NCBI RefSeq assembly: GCF_000383475.1
Contig: NZ_KB911459.1
Span: forward strand, 696,467 to 760,466
Source: Microbacterium sp. 11MF
GTDB lineage: Bacteria > Actinomycetota > Actinomycetes > Actinomycetales > Microbacteriaceae
Reading direction: 5' to 3'
DNA length: 64,000 nt
The notes under the pieces are model-generated. The model ran no database searches. It saw only the letters and a list, made by a program, of their open reading frames with translations, and was not told where the DNA came from. Below are positions 40,989 through 49,671 of this stretch, in pieces (within the stretch, counting starts at the first letter, position 1; every line of letters starts with the position of its first letter). A program made the translations under genes and the position numbers.

Positions 40989-41462
40989 ATGGTGGCCAAT
41001 CCATGGGTTCCGGGCAGTGAGCGCGATGCCATCGTGATGAGCGCCCTCGAAGCGATCCGCGCGTTCTCCGACTCCTTGGATCGAATGTACGCGGGTATGC
41101 GCGGTGACATGGACATGAACACGACCGACCTCGCCGCGCTCCGGATGCTCATCATCCGCGAGCAGCACGGGGAGGTGGTCAAGCCGAACGATCTCGCCAC
41201 CCACCTCGCCATCTCGACGGCGTCGACCACGAAGCTGCTCGACCGTTTGACGGCCGCCGGTTACCTCGTCCGCAAGCCGCATCCGCATGACCGCCGCGCC
41301 CGCATCGTGGCGCTCACGGATGAAGCGCGGGTCACCTTCCGTCGCCACTTCGGCGAGCGTCTCCAGCGGATGCGTGACGCTGCGGACGCCTACACCGATG
41401 ATGAGCTGCGCGCGATCGTGCGCTTCCTCGCCGACATCGAGCGCGCGATGCTGCCCGCCTGA
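40989..41462 (+). CDS. MarR-family regulator, divergent from carotenoid operon
   Basis: 157-residue winged-helix regulator: DLAALRMLIIREQHGEVVKP, recognition region NDLATHLAISTASTTKLLDR and wing KPHPHDRRARIVALTDE. ATG 40989 has a very strong Shine-Dalgarno GAGGAGGT (40976-40983) 5 bases upstream; in-frame codons back to 40932 would cross the operator and are rejected. Gene position and the shared palindrome point to control of carotenoid synthesis and of itself. MarR regulators of actinobacterial carotenoid operons (CrtR type) are known to respond to isoprenoid diphosphates; that ligand here is only an inference. Confidence 0.88.
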   Translation: MVANPWVPGSERDAIVMSALEAIRAFSDSLDRMYAGMRGDMDMNTTDLAALRMLIIREQHGEVVKPNDLATHLAISTASTTKLLDRLTAAGYLVRKPHPHDRRARIVALTDEARVTFRRHFGERLQRMRDAADAYTDDELRAIVRFLADIERAMLPA

Positions 41463-41477
41463 TCGAGCCGGACAACA

Positions 41478-41513
41478 AAGAAGGCGCCCCCTCCGGAGAG
41501 GGGACGCCTTCTT
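41478..41513. terminator. Bidirectional terminator shared by marR and tRNA-fMet
   Basis: AAGAAGGCG pairs with CGCCTTCTT, continued by CCCC/GGGG after one C-A mismatch, around a CGGA loop. It is followed by TCTTTCG on the plus strand and by TTTGTTG on the minus strand, so it can end marR mRNA and the tRNA transcript that arrives from the opposite side. Confidence 0.85.
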
Positions 41514-41519
41514 CTTTCG

Positions 41520-41593
41520 TTGCGGGGACAGGATTTGAACCTGCGACCTCTGGGTTATGAGCCCAGCGAGCTACCGAACTGCTCCACCCCGCG
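41520..41593 (-). tRNA. Initiator tRNA-fMet (CAT)
   Basis: 74 bases on the minus strand. Anticodon CAT in the loop CTCATAA, between CTGGG and CCCAG; the three G-C pairs next to the anticodon and the C1-A72 mismatch at the acceptor end (CGCGGGG with CCCCGCA) are the hallmarks of initiator tRNA. T-arm GGTTCAAATCC is canonical. CCA is not encoded (ACGA follows). Confidence 0.95.
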
Positions 41594-41673
41594 GCACAAG
41601 AGAAAACACTAGCACGCGTTTCAGGCGGACGCGAATCGGTGCCGGAAAGCCCCGAGTTCGGCAGGATGAGGAC

Positions 41674-42183
41674 ATGCTTCCGCGTGAGATCGACGCCGCC
41701 GCCGACGCACAGACGGACGGGCGCGACGAGACGCGAGACGAGCGGGCCGACCGCAACTGGAACGAGGTTCTCCAGGAGCTCCGCGTGCTGCAGACCGGAA
41801 CTCAGATCCTCACGGGCTTCCTCCTCGCACTCGCGTTCCAGCCGTCGTTCGGGGATCTCGCCGGGGCGCAGCGCATCGGCTATCTCGTCCTCGTCCTCCT
41901 GTCGGCCCTGAGCGCCGTCGTCGCCCTCGCGCCCGTCTCGGTGCACCGCATCCTGTTCGCACGTCGTGCGAAGCCCACGATCGTCCGCTTCGGTCACGGC
42001 TGCATGCTCGCCGCCCTCGGTCTCGTCTCCGCGCTCCTGGTGGGCGTCGTCGCGTTCGTCTTCGATGTCGTGGTGGGGAGTGCGGCATCCTGGATCGCAG
42101 GCGTCGCCCTAGGCATCGTCATCGTCGCCCTCTGGCTCGTCGTCCCTGTCATCACCCGCTTGCGGTCGGAAAGGACCCCATGA
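41674..42183 (+). CDS. DUF6328-like membrane protein
   Basis: 169 residues. A charged N-terminal helix (RDETRDERADRNWNEVLQEL) precedes four hydrophobic helices (TGFLLALAFQPSFG; IGYLVLVLLSALSAVVALAP; MLAALGLVSALLVGVVAFVF; AGVALGIVIVALWLVVPVI). This is the DUF6328 pattern of small actinobacterial membrane proteins; function unknown. ATG 41674 lies 6 bases after CAGGAT, probably leaderless; upstream in-frame codons cross the tRNA gene. ATGA overlap with the nitrilase-family gene. Confidence 0.8.
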   Translation: MLPREIDAAADAQTDGRDETRDERADRNWNEVLQELRVLQTGTQILTGFLLALAFQPSFGDLAGAQRIGYLVLVLLSALSAVVALAPVSVHRILFARRAKPTIVRFGHGCMLAALGLVSALLVGVVAFVFDVVVGSAASWIAGVALGIVIVALWLVVPVITRLRSERTP

Positions 42184-42989
42184 CCGACTCGCCCCTCGGC
42201 GTCGCAGTGGCGCAGTTCGCGCCGTCCGCCGACGAGACAGCCAACCTCGAGGCCATCTCGGAACTGGTCGCCCGCGCCCGCGGCCGAGGCGCGCGGGTCG
42301 TTCTGTTTCCCGAGTACTCGAGTTACTTCGTCGACCCGTTCGACGCCTCGCTCGCCGAGCACGCGCAGGACCTCGACGGCGCGTTCGTGACCGCCCTCAC
42401 GGCACTGGCGCGTGACCACGACGTCGTGATCGTCGCGGGCCTCGTCGAACGTTCCGACACGGACGGGCTCGTGCGCAACACCGTCGTCGCGGTGGATGCC
42501 GGTGGGCTCATCGCGCGCTACCGCAAACTCCACCTCTACGACGCGTTCGGACAGCGCGAGTCGGACTGGGTGGAGCCGGGAGCGCTGGAGGAACCCGAGA
42601 CGTTCGAGGCTTGCGGCATCCGCTTCGCCCTCATGACCTGCTACGACCTGCGGTTCCCCGAGGTCTCCCGCGTGCTCGCCGACACGGGAGCGCACGTCCT
42701 CCTCGTCGCCGCGGAGTGGGTGCGCGGGCCTCTGAAGGAGGATCACTGGCGAACGCTCCTCCAGGCTCGGGCCATCGAGAACACGCTCTACGTCGCGGGT
42801 GCCGATCACCCGCCGCCGTTGGGCGTGGGGCACTCGGTCGTCATCGACCCGCAGGGAGTGCCCGTCGTGACGATCGGCGCGGGCACGGATGTCGCCGTCG
42901 CCCACGTCGACGCGGCGACCGTCGCCCGCGTCCGCCGTGTCAATCCCGCGCTGGCCCTTCGGCGGTACACGGTCGCTCCGCGCGACTGA
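42180..42989 (+). CDS. Nitrilase-superfamily carbon-nitrogen hydrolase
   Basis: 269 residues. The catalytic Glu-Lys-Cys triad is E45 (LFPEYSSYF), K116 (RYRKLHLYDAF) and C154 (LMTCYDLRFPE). Resembles the NIT2/omega-amidase or deaminated-glutathione amidase branch; the substrate is unknown. Coupled by ATGA overlap to the membrane protein upstream and converging with an aminotransferase gene 14 bases after its stop. An omega-amidase next to a transaminase is a known functional pairing, here on opposite strands. Confidence 0.87.
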   Translation: MTDSPLGVAVAQFAPSADETANLEAISELVARARGRGARVVLFPEYSSYFVDPFDASLAEHAQDLDGAFVTALTALARDHDVVIVAGLVERSDTDGLVRNTVVAVDAGGLIARYRKLHLYDAFGQRESDWVEPGALEEPETFEACGIRFALMTCYDLRFPEVSRVLADTGAHVLLVAAEWVRGPLKEDHWRTLLQARAIENTLYVAGADHPPPLGVGHSVVIDPQGVPVVTIGAGTDVAVAHVDAATVARVRRVNPALALRRYTVAPRD

Positions 42990-43003
42990 GCCGCCTCCGG
43001 GGG

Positions 43004-44212
43004 TCACGACGCGGATGCCGCCAGCCGCCGCGCCGCCTCGGCGATGACGTCCGTCCGCTTGCAGGCCGCGAATCGGACCAGGGTCTCGTACCGATCCCGG
43101 TGCTCCGGCGTCGCGAACGCGGTGAGCGGGATCGCGGCGACACCGACGCGCTCAGGGAGGGCGCGGCAGAACGCGGCGGCATCCTCGCCGGGAGCGAGCA
43201 TCGAACGCACATCGGCGACCGTGAAGTACGAACCCGCGGGCGTGGACACCTCGAACCCGGCGTCGCGCAGGCCCGCGCCGAGCAGGTCGCGGCGCTCCCG
43301 CTGGGTCGCGGCGAGGTCGTCGAAGAAGGTGTCGGGCAGGCCGAGACCGACGGCGATGGCGGGTTGGAAGGGTGCTCCGTTGACGTACGTCAGGTACTGC
43401 TTGACGGCCAGCACCGCGTCGACGAGGTCTGCCGGCCCGCTCACCCAGCCGACCTTCCACCCCGTGGTTCGGAACGTCTTGCCGCCCGACGAGATGGTGA
43501 GGGTCCGCTCGGCGGCGCCGGGCAGCGTCGCGAGGGGAACGTGGTCGGCGTCCATGACGAGGTGCTCGTAGACCTCGTCCGTGACGATCAGCGCGTCGTG
43601 ACGCTCGGCGAGTCGGACGATCTCGTCGCGGACCTCGTTCGAGAACACCGTTCCGGTCGGGTTGTGGGGGTCGTTGACGAGGATGATCCGGGTGCGGTCG
43701 CGGACGGCGGCACGCAACTCGTCGACGTCGGGTTCGAGCGACGGCCAGCGCAGCGGCACGGGCACGAGGCGTGCACCGGCCAGGGCGACGGCGGCCGCGT
43801 ACGAGTCGTAGTACGGCTCGAAGACCACGACCTCGTCGTCCGGCCCATCGAGCAGGGCGAGGAGGGCGGCGGTCAACGCCTCGGTGGCTCCGGCCGTGAC
43901 GAGGATCTCGCGCTCGGGATCGACGTCGATGCCGTAGAAGCGGTGCTGATGATCGGAGACCGCCTCCCGGAGGACCGGCATTCCTCGTCCGGCCGGGTAC
44001 TGATTCACTCCGTCGCGGATGGCGGCGATCGCCGCGTCCAGCACCTCGGGCGGTCCGTCCTCGTCGGGGAACCCCTGGCCGAGGTTGACGGCATCGTGGC
44101 GGAGGGCGGCGGCGGTGATCTCGGCGAAGATCGTCGGGGCGAGCTCGCCAGCGGGGGAGAGGAGGCCTGCGCCGCGCGCCGCGCGTTGCCAGGCGCCGGG
44201 GATGTGCAGCAC
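43004..44212 (-). CDS. Class I/II pyridoxal-phosphate aminotransferase
   Basis: 402 residues. Motifs: NLGQGFPDEDGPPEVLDAA, NPTGTVF, TDEVYEHLV and the PLP-binding K245 in SSGGKTFRTTGWKVGW. This resembles the KAT/YbdL-like methionine or glutamine transaminase group. GTG 44212 is 6 bases after TACGCT (forward 44219-44224), so leaderless; longer in-frame starts overlap the divergent protease gene and are rejected. It faces a nitrilase-family amidase that could act on the alpha-ketoacid amide product; this link is an inference. Confidence 0.87.
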   Translation of the reverse strand: MLHIPGAWQRAARGAGLLSPAGELAPTIFAEITAAALRHDAVNLGQGFPDEDGPPEVLDAAIAAIRDGVNQYPAGRGMPVLREAVSDHQHRFYGIDVDPEREILVTAGATEALTAALLALLDGPDDEVVVFEPYYDSYAAAVALAGARLVPVPLRWPSLEPDVDELRAAVRDRTRIILVNDPHNPTGTVFSNEVRDEIVRLAERHDALIVTDEVYEHLVMDADHVPLATLPGAAERTLTISSGGKTFRTTGWKVGWVSGPADLVDAVLAVKQYLTYVNGAPFQPAIAVGLGLPDTFFDDLAATQRERRDLLGAGLRDAGFEVSTPAGSYFTVADVRSMLAPGEDAAAFCRALPERVGVAAIPLTAFATPEHRDRYETLVRFAACKRTDVIAEAARRLAASAS

Positions 44213-44359
44213 GGGGCCAGCGTAACGCTCCGCCTCGCGGGACGCCCTCGTGGGCGACCCGCGGCGGCGTCTGCTCCCATAGGCTGATCGGAGGGTCGGC
44301 ATAGCTGGTCCACAGACTCCGGGAGCACTCTGAAGACGCCTCGGAAAAGGAGCAGTCCC

Positions 44360-45844
44360 ATGAGCGATTCGAACACCCCCGACCCCCACACGCCTGACGC
44401 AGCGGTGCCGCCGCGTCCGCCGATGCCCGACTCGGGTGCGCCCTCGCAGCCCACCGCATCGACGACGCCCCTCGCGCAGCCGGCCGGTCAGGGCTGGTAC
44501 GCGCAGCCGCACGGCCAGCAGCCGTACGGCCAGCACTCCCAGGGCCCGGATTCACACGGACAGCACGCCCCGGGCGCGGCGTTCTCGTCGCAGCCGGCGG
44601 GCGCGGTCGCCGACGACGGCCACGCGCGTCCGCACGACGCGAAGATCGGCTCCGGCAAGATCGTCGCCGTCCTCGTGGCCGCCGCGATCGTCGGCGCCGT
44701 CTCGGGCCTGGGCGGCGCGGCGATCGGCAGCGACGTGTTCCACCAGAACGGCACGGTCGCGTCCTCGAACGGCACGACCCAGGTCACCGTCAACGACCCC
44801 GACAACGTCAACCAGACCACCGGAATCGCGGCGAAGACCCTGCCGAGCGTCGTCACCATCAGTGCGACATCGTCGAACGGCGGCGGCACCGGCTCCGGCG
44901 TGATCCTCAGCGAGGACGGCTACGTCGTGACCAACACGCACGTCGTCACCCTCGACGGTGCGAGCTCGGACGTCGCCCTGCGGGTGACGACCTCGGACGG
45001 TCGCGTCTACGACGCGAAGGTCGTCGGCACCGATCCGATCTACGACCTCGCCGTCATCAAGCTGACGGGCGCGACCGGACTGACCCCGATCGACTTCGCG
45101 GACTCGACCAAGCTGAACGTCGGCGACACGACCGTCGCGGTCGGCGCGCCGCTCGGCCTGTCCAACACCGTCACGACCGGAATCGTCAGTGCGCTGAACC
45201 GCTCGATCCAGATCGCCTCGTCGGCGGTACCCGATTCGGGCGAGCAGCAGGAGGATCAGGGGCAGAACGGCCAGTCCCCGTTCCAGTTCGACTTCGGTCA
45301 GGGCCAGCAGCAGGGTTCGGGATCGGCCGGGACCATCTCCATCGCCGTGATCCAGACGGATGCCGCCATCAACCCGGGCAACTCCGGCGGCGCGCTCGTC
45401 GACGACGAGGGCAAGCTGATCGGCATCAACGTCGCCATCGCCACCGCCGGCGGCGGGTCGTCGTCCTCCAGCGAAGCCGGGTCCATCGGCGTGGGCTTCT
45501 CGATCCCCTCGAGCGTCGTCAAGCGCGTGACCGACGAGATCATCAAGGACGGCTCTGCGACGCACGGTCTGCTCGGCGCCATGGTCGGCAACTCGGCGGA
45601 CCAGAAGGACAGCACCGTGGCCGGTGCCCTCGTCAGCGATGTGACCTCGGGTGGGGCAGCGGCGAAGGCGGGATTGAAGGCCGGCGACATCGTCACCGAG
45701 TTCAACGGCGTGCCGGTCCGCGACGCGACCGACCTGACCGCTCAGGTGCGCGCCCTGGCCGCCGGTTCCGACGCGAGCGTCGTCTACGTCCGCGGCGGGA
45801 AGTCCTTCACCGCCGACGTGACGCTCGGCAAGCTCACCGACTGA
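44360..45844 (+). CDS. HtrA/DegP-like membrane-anchored serine protease with PDZ domain
   Basis: 494 residues. A cytoplasmic Gln/Pro/His-rich N-terminus (about 1-95) leads into one transmembrane helix (about 100-122), an extracytoplasmic trypsin-like domain with catalytic H194 (TNTHVV), D229 (YDLAVIK) and S342 (NPGNSGGAL), and a C-terminal PDZ domain (about 395-490). An insertion rich in Gln and Gly (about 292-322) interrupts the protease domain. Strong AAGGAG precedes ATG 44360 by about 8 bases. Quality control of envelope proteins is the family role. Confidence 0.92.
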   Translation: MSDSNTPDPHTPDAAVPPRPPMPDSGAPSQPTASTTPLAQPAGQGWYAQPHGQQPYGQHSQGPDSHGQHAPGAAFSSQPAGAVADDGHARPHDAKIGSGKIVAVLVAAAIVGAVSGLGGAAIGSDVFHQNGTVASSNGTTQVTVNDPDNVNQTTGIAAKTLPSVVTISATSSNGGGTGSGVILSEDGYVVTNTHVVTLDGASSDVALRVTTSDGRVYDAKVVGTDPIYDLAVIKLTGATGLTPIDFADSTKLNVGDTTVAVGAPLGLSNTVTTGIVSALNRSIQIASSAVPDSGEQQEDQGQNGQSPFQFDFGQGQQQGSGSAGTISIAVIQTDAAINPGNSGGALVDDEGKLIGINVAIATAGGGSSSSSEAGSIGVGFSIPSSVVKRVTDEIIKDGSATHGLLGAMVGNSADQKDSTVAGALVSDVTSGGAAAKAGLKAGDIVTEFNGVPVRDATDLTAQVRALAAGSDASVVYVRGGKSFTADVTLGKLTD

Positions 45845-45898
45845 CCGCTCCGACGCGACCTTCCGAGTCACGACCCCACCCCGCGATAGGCTCGCGGG

Positions 45899-47143
45899 AT
45901 GGGGTCGTTCTCGTTCTCGTCGGGCAACGGCGCGCAGGTGGCCCGGCTCCCGCTCCATGTGCTGGGCCTCGTGGCGACGCGGATCATCCCGAGGTCGACC
46001 GACCTGTGGGTGTTCGGGTCGGCTGCCGGCGTCGGCGAGGGTGCGTGGGCGCTCTGGCAGGTCGCCGCGGAGCAGGGTGAGCGAGCCGTCTGGCTGACCG
46101 GGTCGGCGCGCGACGACGAGATGGCTCGGCGTGCCGGTATCCCCTCGGCCCGCAAGCAGGGCTTCCGCGGCTTCTGGCTCACGGCGCGCGCACGAGTGGT
46201 CGTCGTCACGCACGGCGCCGGTGACGTCAACCGATACGCGACGGCGGGATCCTTCCTCGTGCAGCTCTGGCACGGCATCCCGCTGAAGCGGCTCGGTCTG
46301 GATTCCCCGGTGACCGCGCGCGCTCCCCTCCCGATCCCGGGCTTGGCGCGGCTCCTCCGGGTCGCCTACGAGCGGACCCAGCGCCGCATCCGGCTCCTGC
46401 CTGCCGCATCGCACCTCGTCCGCGGCCGCCTCGAGTCCGCGTTCGGGCTCGGGTACGACCGGATCGTGGTCACGGGCGAACCGCGCGTCGACGTGCTTTC
46501 GACGGGCCCTTCGGCAGCGGAGGCGCAGAGCACGGTCGAGTCCCTCGTCGGCTCCGTGGGGTCCTCCCGCCTCGTGCTGTACGCCCCGACGTGGCGCGAC
46601 GGCGCACCCGACCCCGCCGTCCCCACGGCGGAGGAGTGGCACGCCATCACAGCGTCCCTGGCCGCGCAGGATGCCGTGCTGGTGATCCGCTCGCACCCGC
46701 TGGGCGCGGGCGAATACTCGCCGCCGGACGCGGACGGACGGGTGCGCCTCCTCGGGGCGGATCTGCTCCCCGACGTGACCCCCGTCCTCCGCGCGTTCGA
46801 TGCGCTCATCACCGACTACTCCTCGCTCGTGTTCGACACCGCGCTGATCCCGCTGCCGGTCGTCTTCTTCGCCCCGGACGAGGCGCAGTACGCCGCGGAG
46901 CGCGGTTTCTACGGCCGGTACCGCGATGTCGCCGGGGAGGACGTCGCGACGAGCTGGGCCGAGGTGATGCGCCACCTCGACGGCGTGCTGCACGACGACT
47001 CCGAACGAGCCCGGCGCCTCTCCCGCGCCGAGGAGCTGAGCCGCCGCGTGCACGCCTACCGGGACGGCCGAAGTGCCGAGCGCGTGTATCGTGCCATCCG
47101 GCGCGCGCTCGCGTCGGCGCATCCGTCGAGGGGGAACGAATGA
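45899..47143 (+). CDS. CDP-glycerol glycerophosphotransferase-family protein 1
   Basis: 414 residues. Conserved TagB/TagF-type motifs: VQLWHGIPLKRLG (WHGIPLK 124-130), LVLYAPTWRDG and DALITDYSSLVFD. Family members transfer glycerol phosphate from CDP-glycerol to teichoic-acid-like chains at the cytoplasmic membrane. TAGGCT lies 6 bases before ATG 45899 (leaderless). The stop overlaps the start of the second family member by ATGA, so both are made together. Confidence 0.85.
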   Translation: MGSFSFSSGNGAQVARLPLHVLGLVATRIIPRSTDLWVFGSAAGVGEGAWALWQVAAEQGERAVWLTGSARDDEMARRAGIPSARKQGFRGFWLTARARVVVVTHGAGDVNRYATAGSFLVQLWHGIPLKRLGLDSPVTARAPLPIPGLARLLRVAYERTQRRIRLLPAASHLVRGRLESAFGLGYDRIVVTGEPRVDVLSTGPSAAEAQSTVESLVGSVGSSRLVLYAPTWRDGAPDPAVPTAEEWHAITASLAAQDAVLVIRSHPLGAGEYSPPDADGRVRLLGADLLPDVTPVLRAFDALITDYSSLVFDTALIPLPVVFFAPDEAQYAAERGFYGRYRDVAGEDVATSWAEVMRHLDGVLHDDSERARRLSRAEELSRRVHAYRDGRSAERVYRAIRRALASAHPSRGNE

Positions 47144-48585
47144 TCCACGCCGCCTTGCAGGCGGGCGACGGCCTCGTCCTGAACGCATCCGGGGCCGCTC
47201 CCTCGGACATCCGCGCCATCGGTCCCCGTGCGACGGTGACAGCCGTGATCTCGACGACGGATGCCGGGTGGCGGGCTGTCCTGCCCCTTCGGGTCGCTCG
47301 GTGGGGCGGGCCGATCCTCGCTCTTCCCCGCGGTCGGTACCGCCTCGAGGTCGACGGTCGGGTCCAGAGCCGGGGCGACGTCGTGGACCTCGGGCGGACG
47401 ACGGGGGAGTCGCTGGCGGTGGAGCTCGCCGATGGTGCGGTGGTCGTCTCGCCGCCGCTGCGGGACGCAGACACGTCGCCGGCGGGCCAAGCGGCGCTCG
47501 AGCGTGACTATGCGACCGTTCGCGGACCGCTCGAGAACGCGGTGTTCTTCGAGAGCTTCTACGGGCGCAACGCCAGCTGCAACCCGCGGGCGATCGACGC
47601 GGAGATCTCTCGCGTCGCGCCTGCCGTCACGAGGTACTGGAGCGTCGTCGACCTCTCGGTGGAGGTTCCCGAGGGTGCCGTCGCCGTCGTCGAAGGCTCG
47701 CCGGAGTGGTGGCACGCCCGGGGGGTCTCCCGTCTCCTTGTCGTCAACGACTGGCTGCGGCGCCGCTTCGTCCGCCGCCCCGGCCAGCGCATCCTGCAGA
47801 CCTGGCATGGAACGCCGCTTAAGCGTCTGGCCCTCGATCGGCCTGGCTTCGACCCGCGCCGCGCGCTCGCGGTGATCCGTGAGAGCCGGCGCTGGGACGT
47901 TCTCCTCGCACAGAATCCGTACGCGGCCCGCATCCTGTCGAAGGCGTACGGATTCTGGCGCCGTCCGGTGTGGGTGGAGGGCTACCCGCGGAACGACGTG
48001 CTCGCCTCAGGCGACCGGGACGCGGTCCGCCGGGGTCTGGGGCTCGAGCCCGATGACCGGGTGCTCCTGTACGCGCCGACCTGGCGGGACGATCGCGAGC
48101 AGATGGTCGACTACCTCGACCTCGAGCGGCTGGCAGCGGATGCCGGTGCCGTGATCCTCGTGCGCGGGCACTCCCGTACGCTCCTGTCCGGCGCCGACAC
48201 GGGCGGGTCGCGCGTCATCGATGTGACGGCGTATCCCGACATCTCGGCTCTGCTGCTGGCCGCCGACGCCCTGATCACCGACTACTCGTCCGTCATGTTT
48301 GACTTCACGGCGACCGGCAAGCCGATCTACTTCTTCGTCCCCGACCTCGCGCATTATCGGGGCAAGCTCCGTGGGTTCTACTTCGATCTCATCGAGCGGG
48401 CGCCCGGCCCACTCACCTCGACGCAGGACGAGCTCACCGCGGCGCTGGCGGATCCCAGGGCGACGAAGGGTCACGCGGAGCGGTACGCGTCGTGGGTCGC
48501 GCGGTTCAACGCGCGTGACGATGGCCGAGCGGCCGAGCGGGTCGTCGCCCGTCTGCTCGATCAGGGGATGATCGCCCGCTACTGA
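47140..48585 (+). CDS. CDP-glycerol glycerophosphotransferase-family protein 2 with N-terminal extra domain
   Basis: 481 residues. The first 130 residues are a beta-rich, family-unassigned domain (GDGLVLNASGAAPSDIRAIG; RYRLEVDGRVQSRGDVVDLG). The transferase part follows: VFFESFYGRNASCNPRAI, ILQTWHGTPLKRLALD, VLLYAPTWRDD and ALITDYSSVMFDF. It overlaps gene 1 by 4 bases. Presumed glycerol- or polyol-phosphate polymerase/primase acting with it; the extra domain may recognise the acceptor. A longer in-frame start at 46591 would run through gene 1 and is rejected. Confidence 0.85.
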   Translation: MIHAALQAGDGLVLNASGAAPSDIRAIGPRATVTAVISTTDAGWRAVLPLRVARWGGPILALPRGRYRLEVDGRVQSRGDVVDLGRTTGESLAVELADGAVVVSPPLRDADTSPAGQAALERDYATVRGPLENAVFFESFYGRNASCNPRAIDAEISRVAPAVTRYWSVVDLSVEVPEGAVAVVEGSPEWWHARGVSRLLVVNDWLRRRFVRRPGQRILQTWHGTPLKRLALDRPGFDPRRALAVIRESRRWDVLLAQNPYAARILSKAYGFWRRPVWVEGYPRNDVLASGDRDAVRRGLGLEPDDRVLLYAPTWRDDREQMVDYLDLERLAADAGAVILVRGHSRTLLSGADTGGSRVIDVTAYPDISALLLAADALITDYSSVMFDFTATGKPIYFFVPDLAHYRGKLRGFYFDLIERAPGPLTSTQDELTAALADPRATKGHAERYASWVARFNARDDGRAAERVVARLLDQGMIARY

Positions 48586-48603
48586 GGCCGCGGCATCCGC
48601 TCG

Positions 48604-49671
48604 TCACGGGAGCGGCGTGTTGCGGTCCAACCGGGAGGTGTCGACGGTGTCCTTCGCCCCGCGGAGCAGGCCGCTGAGGAACCCGCCGCCCCAGGACAGG
48701 TGCATCGTCGGAAGCACGAGGGTGAGCCACGCGCGCTCCGGCACGCTGCGGCCGGCCGTCGCACTGAAGCCGAGGATGCCGAGGACGTAGAGCGCGAGCG
48801 GCAGGTGGACGACGGACAGGATCGCGGACGCGACGCCCGTGAGGAGACCCGTCGCCTGCAGGATCCCGAGGACGATGCTCGCGGCGACGGCTACGACGAG
48901 AGCCGGCGGAGCGAAGAAGCGGAGCGAGTTCTGCCGTCCGAGGCGCCGGACGAGCTCTCCGCGCCACGTCCCCGTGGCGACGAACTGACGCGCCAAGCGA
49001 GCCCAGCTCTCGCGTGGCCAGTACGTGACGGACAGGCGCGGATCGAACCACACGCGGTATCCCGCGTGGCGGATCCGGAGGTTGAGCTCCCAGTCCTCGC
49101 CGCGTCGGATGGTCTCGTCGAAGAGTCCTACCTCCTCCAGGACCGCGCGGCGCATCACCCCGAGGTAGGCCGACTCGGCGGGTCCTTCGGGCGCGCCGCC
49201 GTGGTACGCCCCTCCGCCGAGCCCGATGGGGGAGTTGTAGGCGATGGCGACGGCGCGTTGGAAGGGCGTCCGGCCGTCCGCCCGCATGACGCCTCCGACA
49301 TTGGCGGCGCGGACCCGATCGAGGGTCGCGAGAGCCTGGCGGGTGTATCCCGGCGCGAGTTCGGAGTGCGCATCGACGCGGACGATCGTCGGATGCCGGG
49401 CGCTGCGGATCGCCAGGTTCAAGGCCACGGGGATGTCGGCGCGGGGGTTGTCGACCAGGCGGATCCGCGGGTCGGCATCGGCCAGGCGATGGGCGAGCTC
49501 GGTCGTGCCGTCGGCGGAGGGTCCGAGGGCGAGGACGAGCTCGGCCGGGCCGTCGACGTCCTGCTGCAGGACCGTCTCCACGGCCCGCTCCAGGTAGTCC
49601 CGTTCATTGAGCACAGGCATCACGAATGTGACGCCCGCACCGGGAGCGGGCACCGGCGCGTCGAGAGTCAC
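48604..49671 (-). CDS. GT2-family glycosyltransferase with C-terminal membrane helices
   Basis: 355 residues. GT-A fold: VTFVMPVLNERDYLERAVET, ELVLALGPSADGTTELAHRL, IVRVDAHSELAPGY (acidic metal site) and RRGEDWELNLRIRHAGYRVW. Two or three C-terminal helices (VVAVAASIVLGILQATGLL; LPLALYVLGILGFSA) resemble ExoA-type enzymes that extend lipid-linked glycans. GTG 49671 overlaps the upstream fusion gene by GTGA, so the two are coupled. Confidence 0.87.
   Translation of the reverse strand: MTLDAPVPAPGAGVTFVMPVLNERDYLERAVETVLQQDVDGPAELVLALGPSADGTTELAHRLADADPRIRLVDNPRADIPVALNLAIRSARHPTIVRVDAHSELAPGYTRQALATLDRVRAANVGGVMRADGRTPFQRAVAIAYNSPIGLGGGAYHGGAPEGPAESAYLGVMRRAVLEEVGLFDETIRRGEDWELNLRIRHAGYRVWFDPRLSVTYWPRESWARLARQFVATGTWRGELVRRLGRQNSLRFFAPPALVVAVAASIVLGILQATGLLTGVASAILSVVHLPLALYVLGILGFSATAGRSVPERAWLTLVLPTMHLSWGGGFLSGLLRGAKDTVDTSRLDRNTPLP

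Noticed and set aside
41520..41593. Elongator tRNA-Met
   Set aside because: The C1-A72 mismatch and GGG-CCC anticodon stem mark an initiator tRNA.
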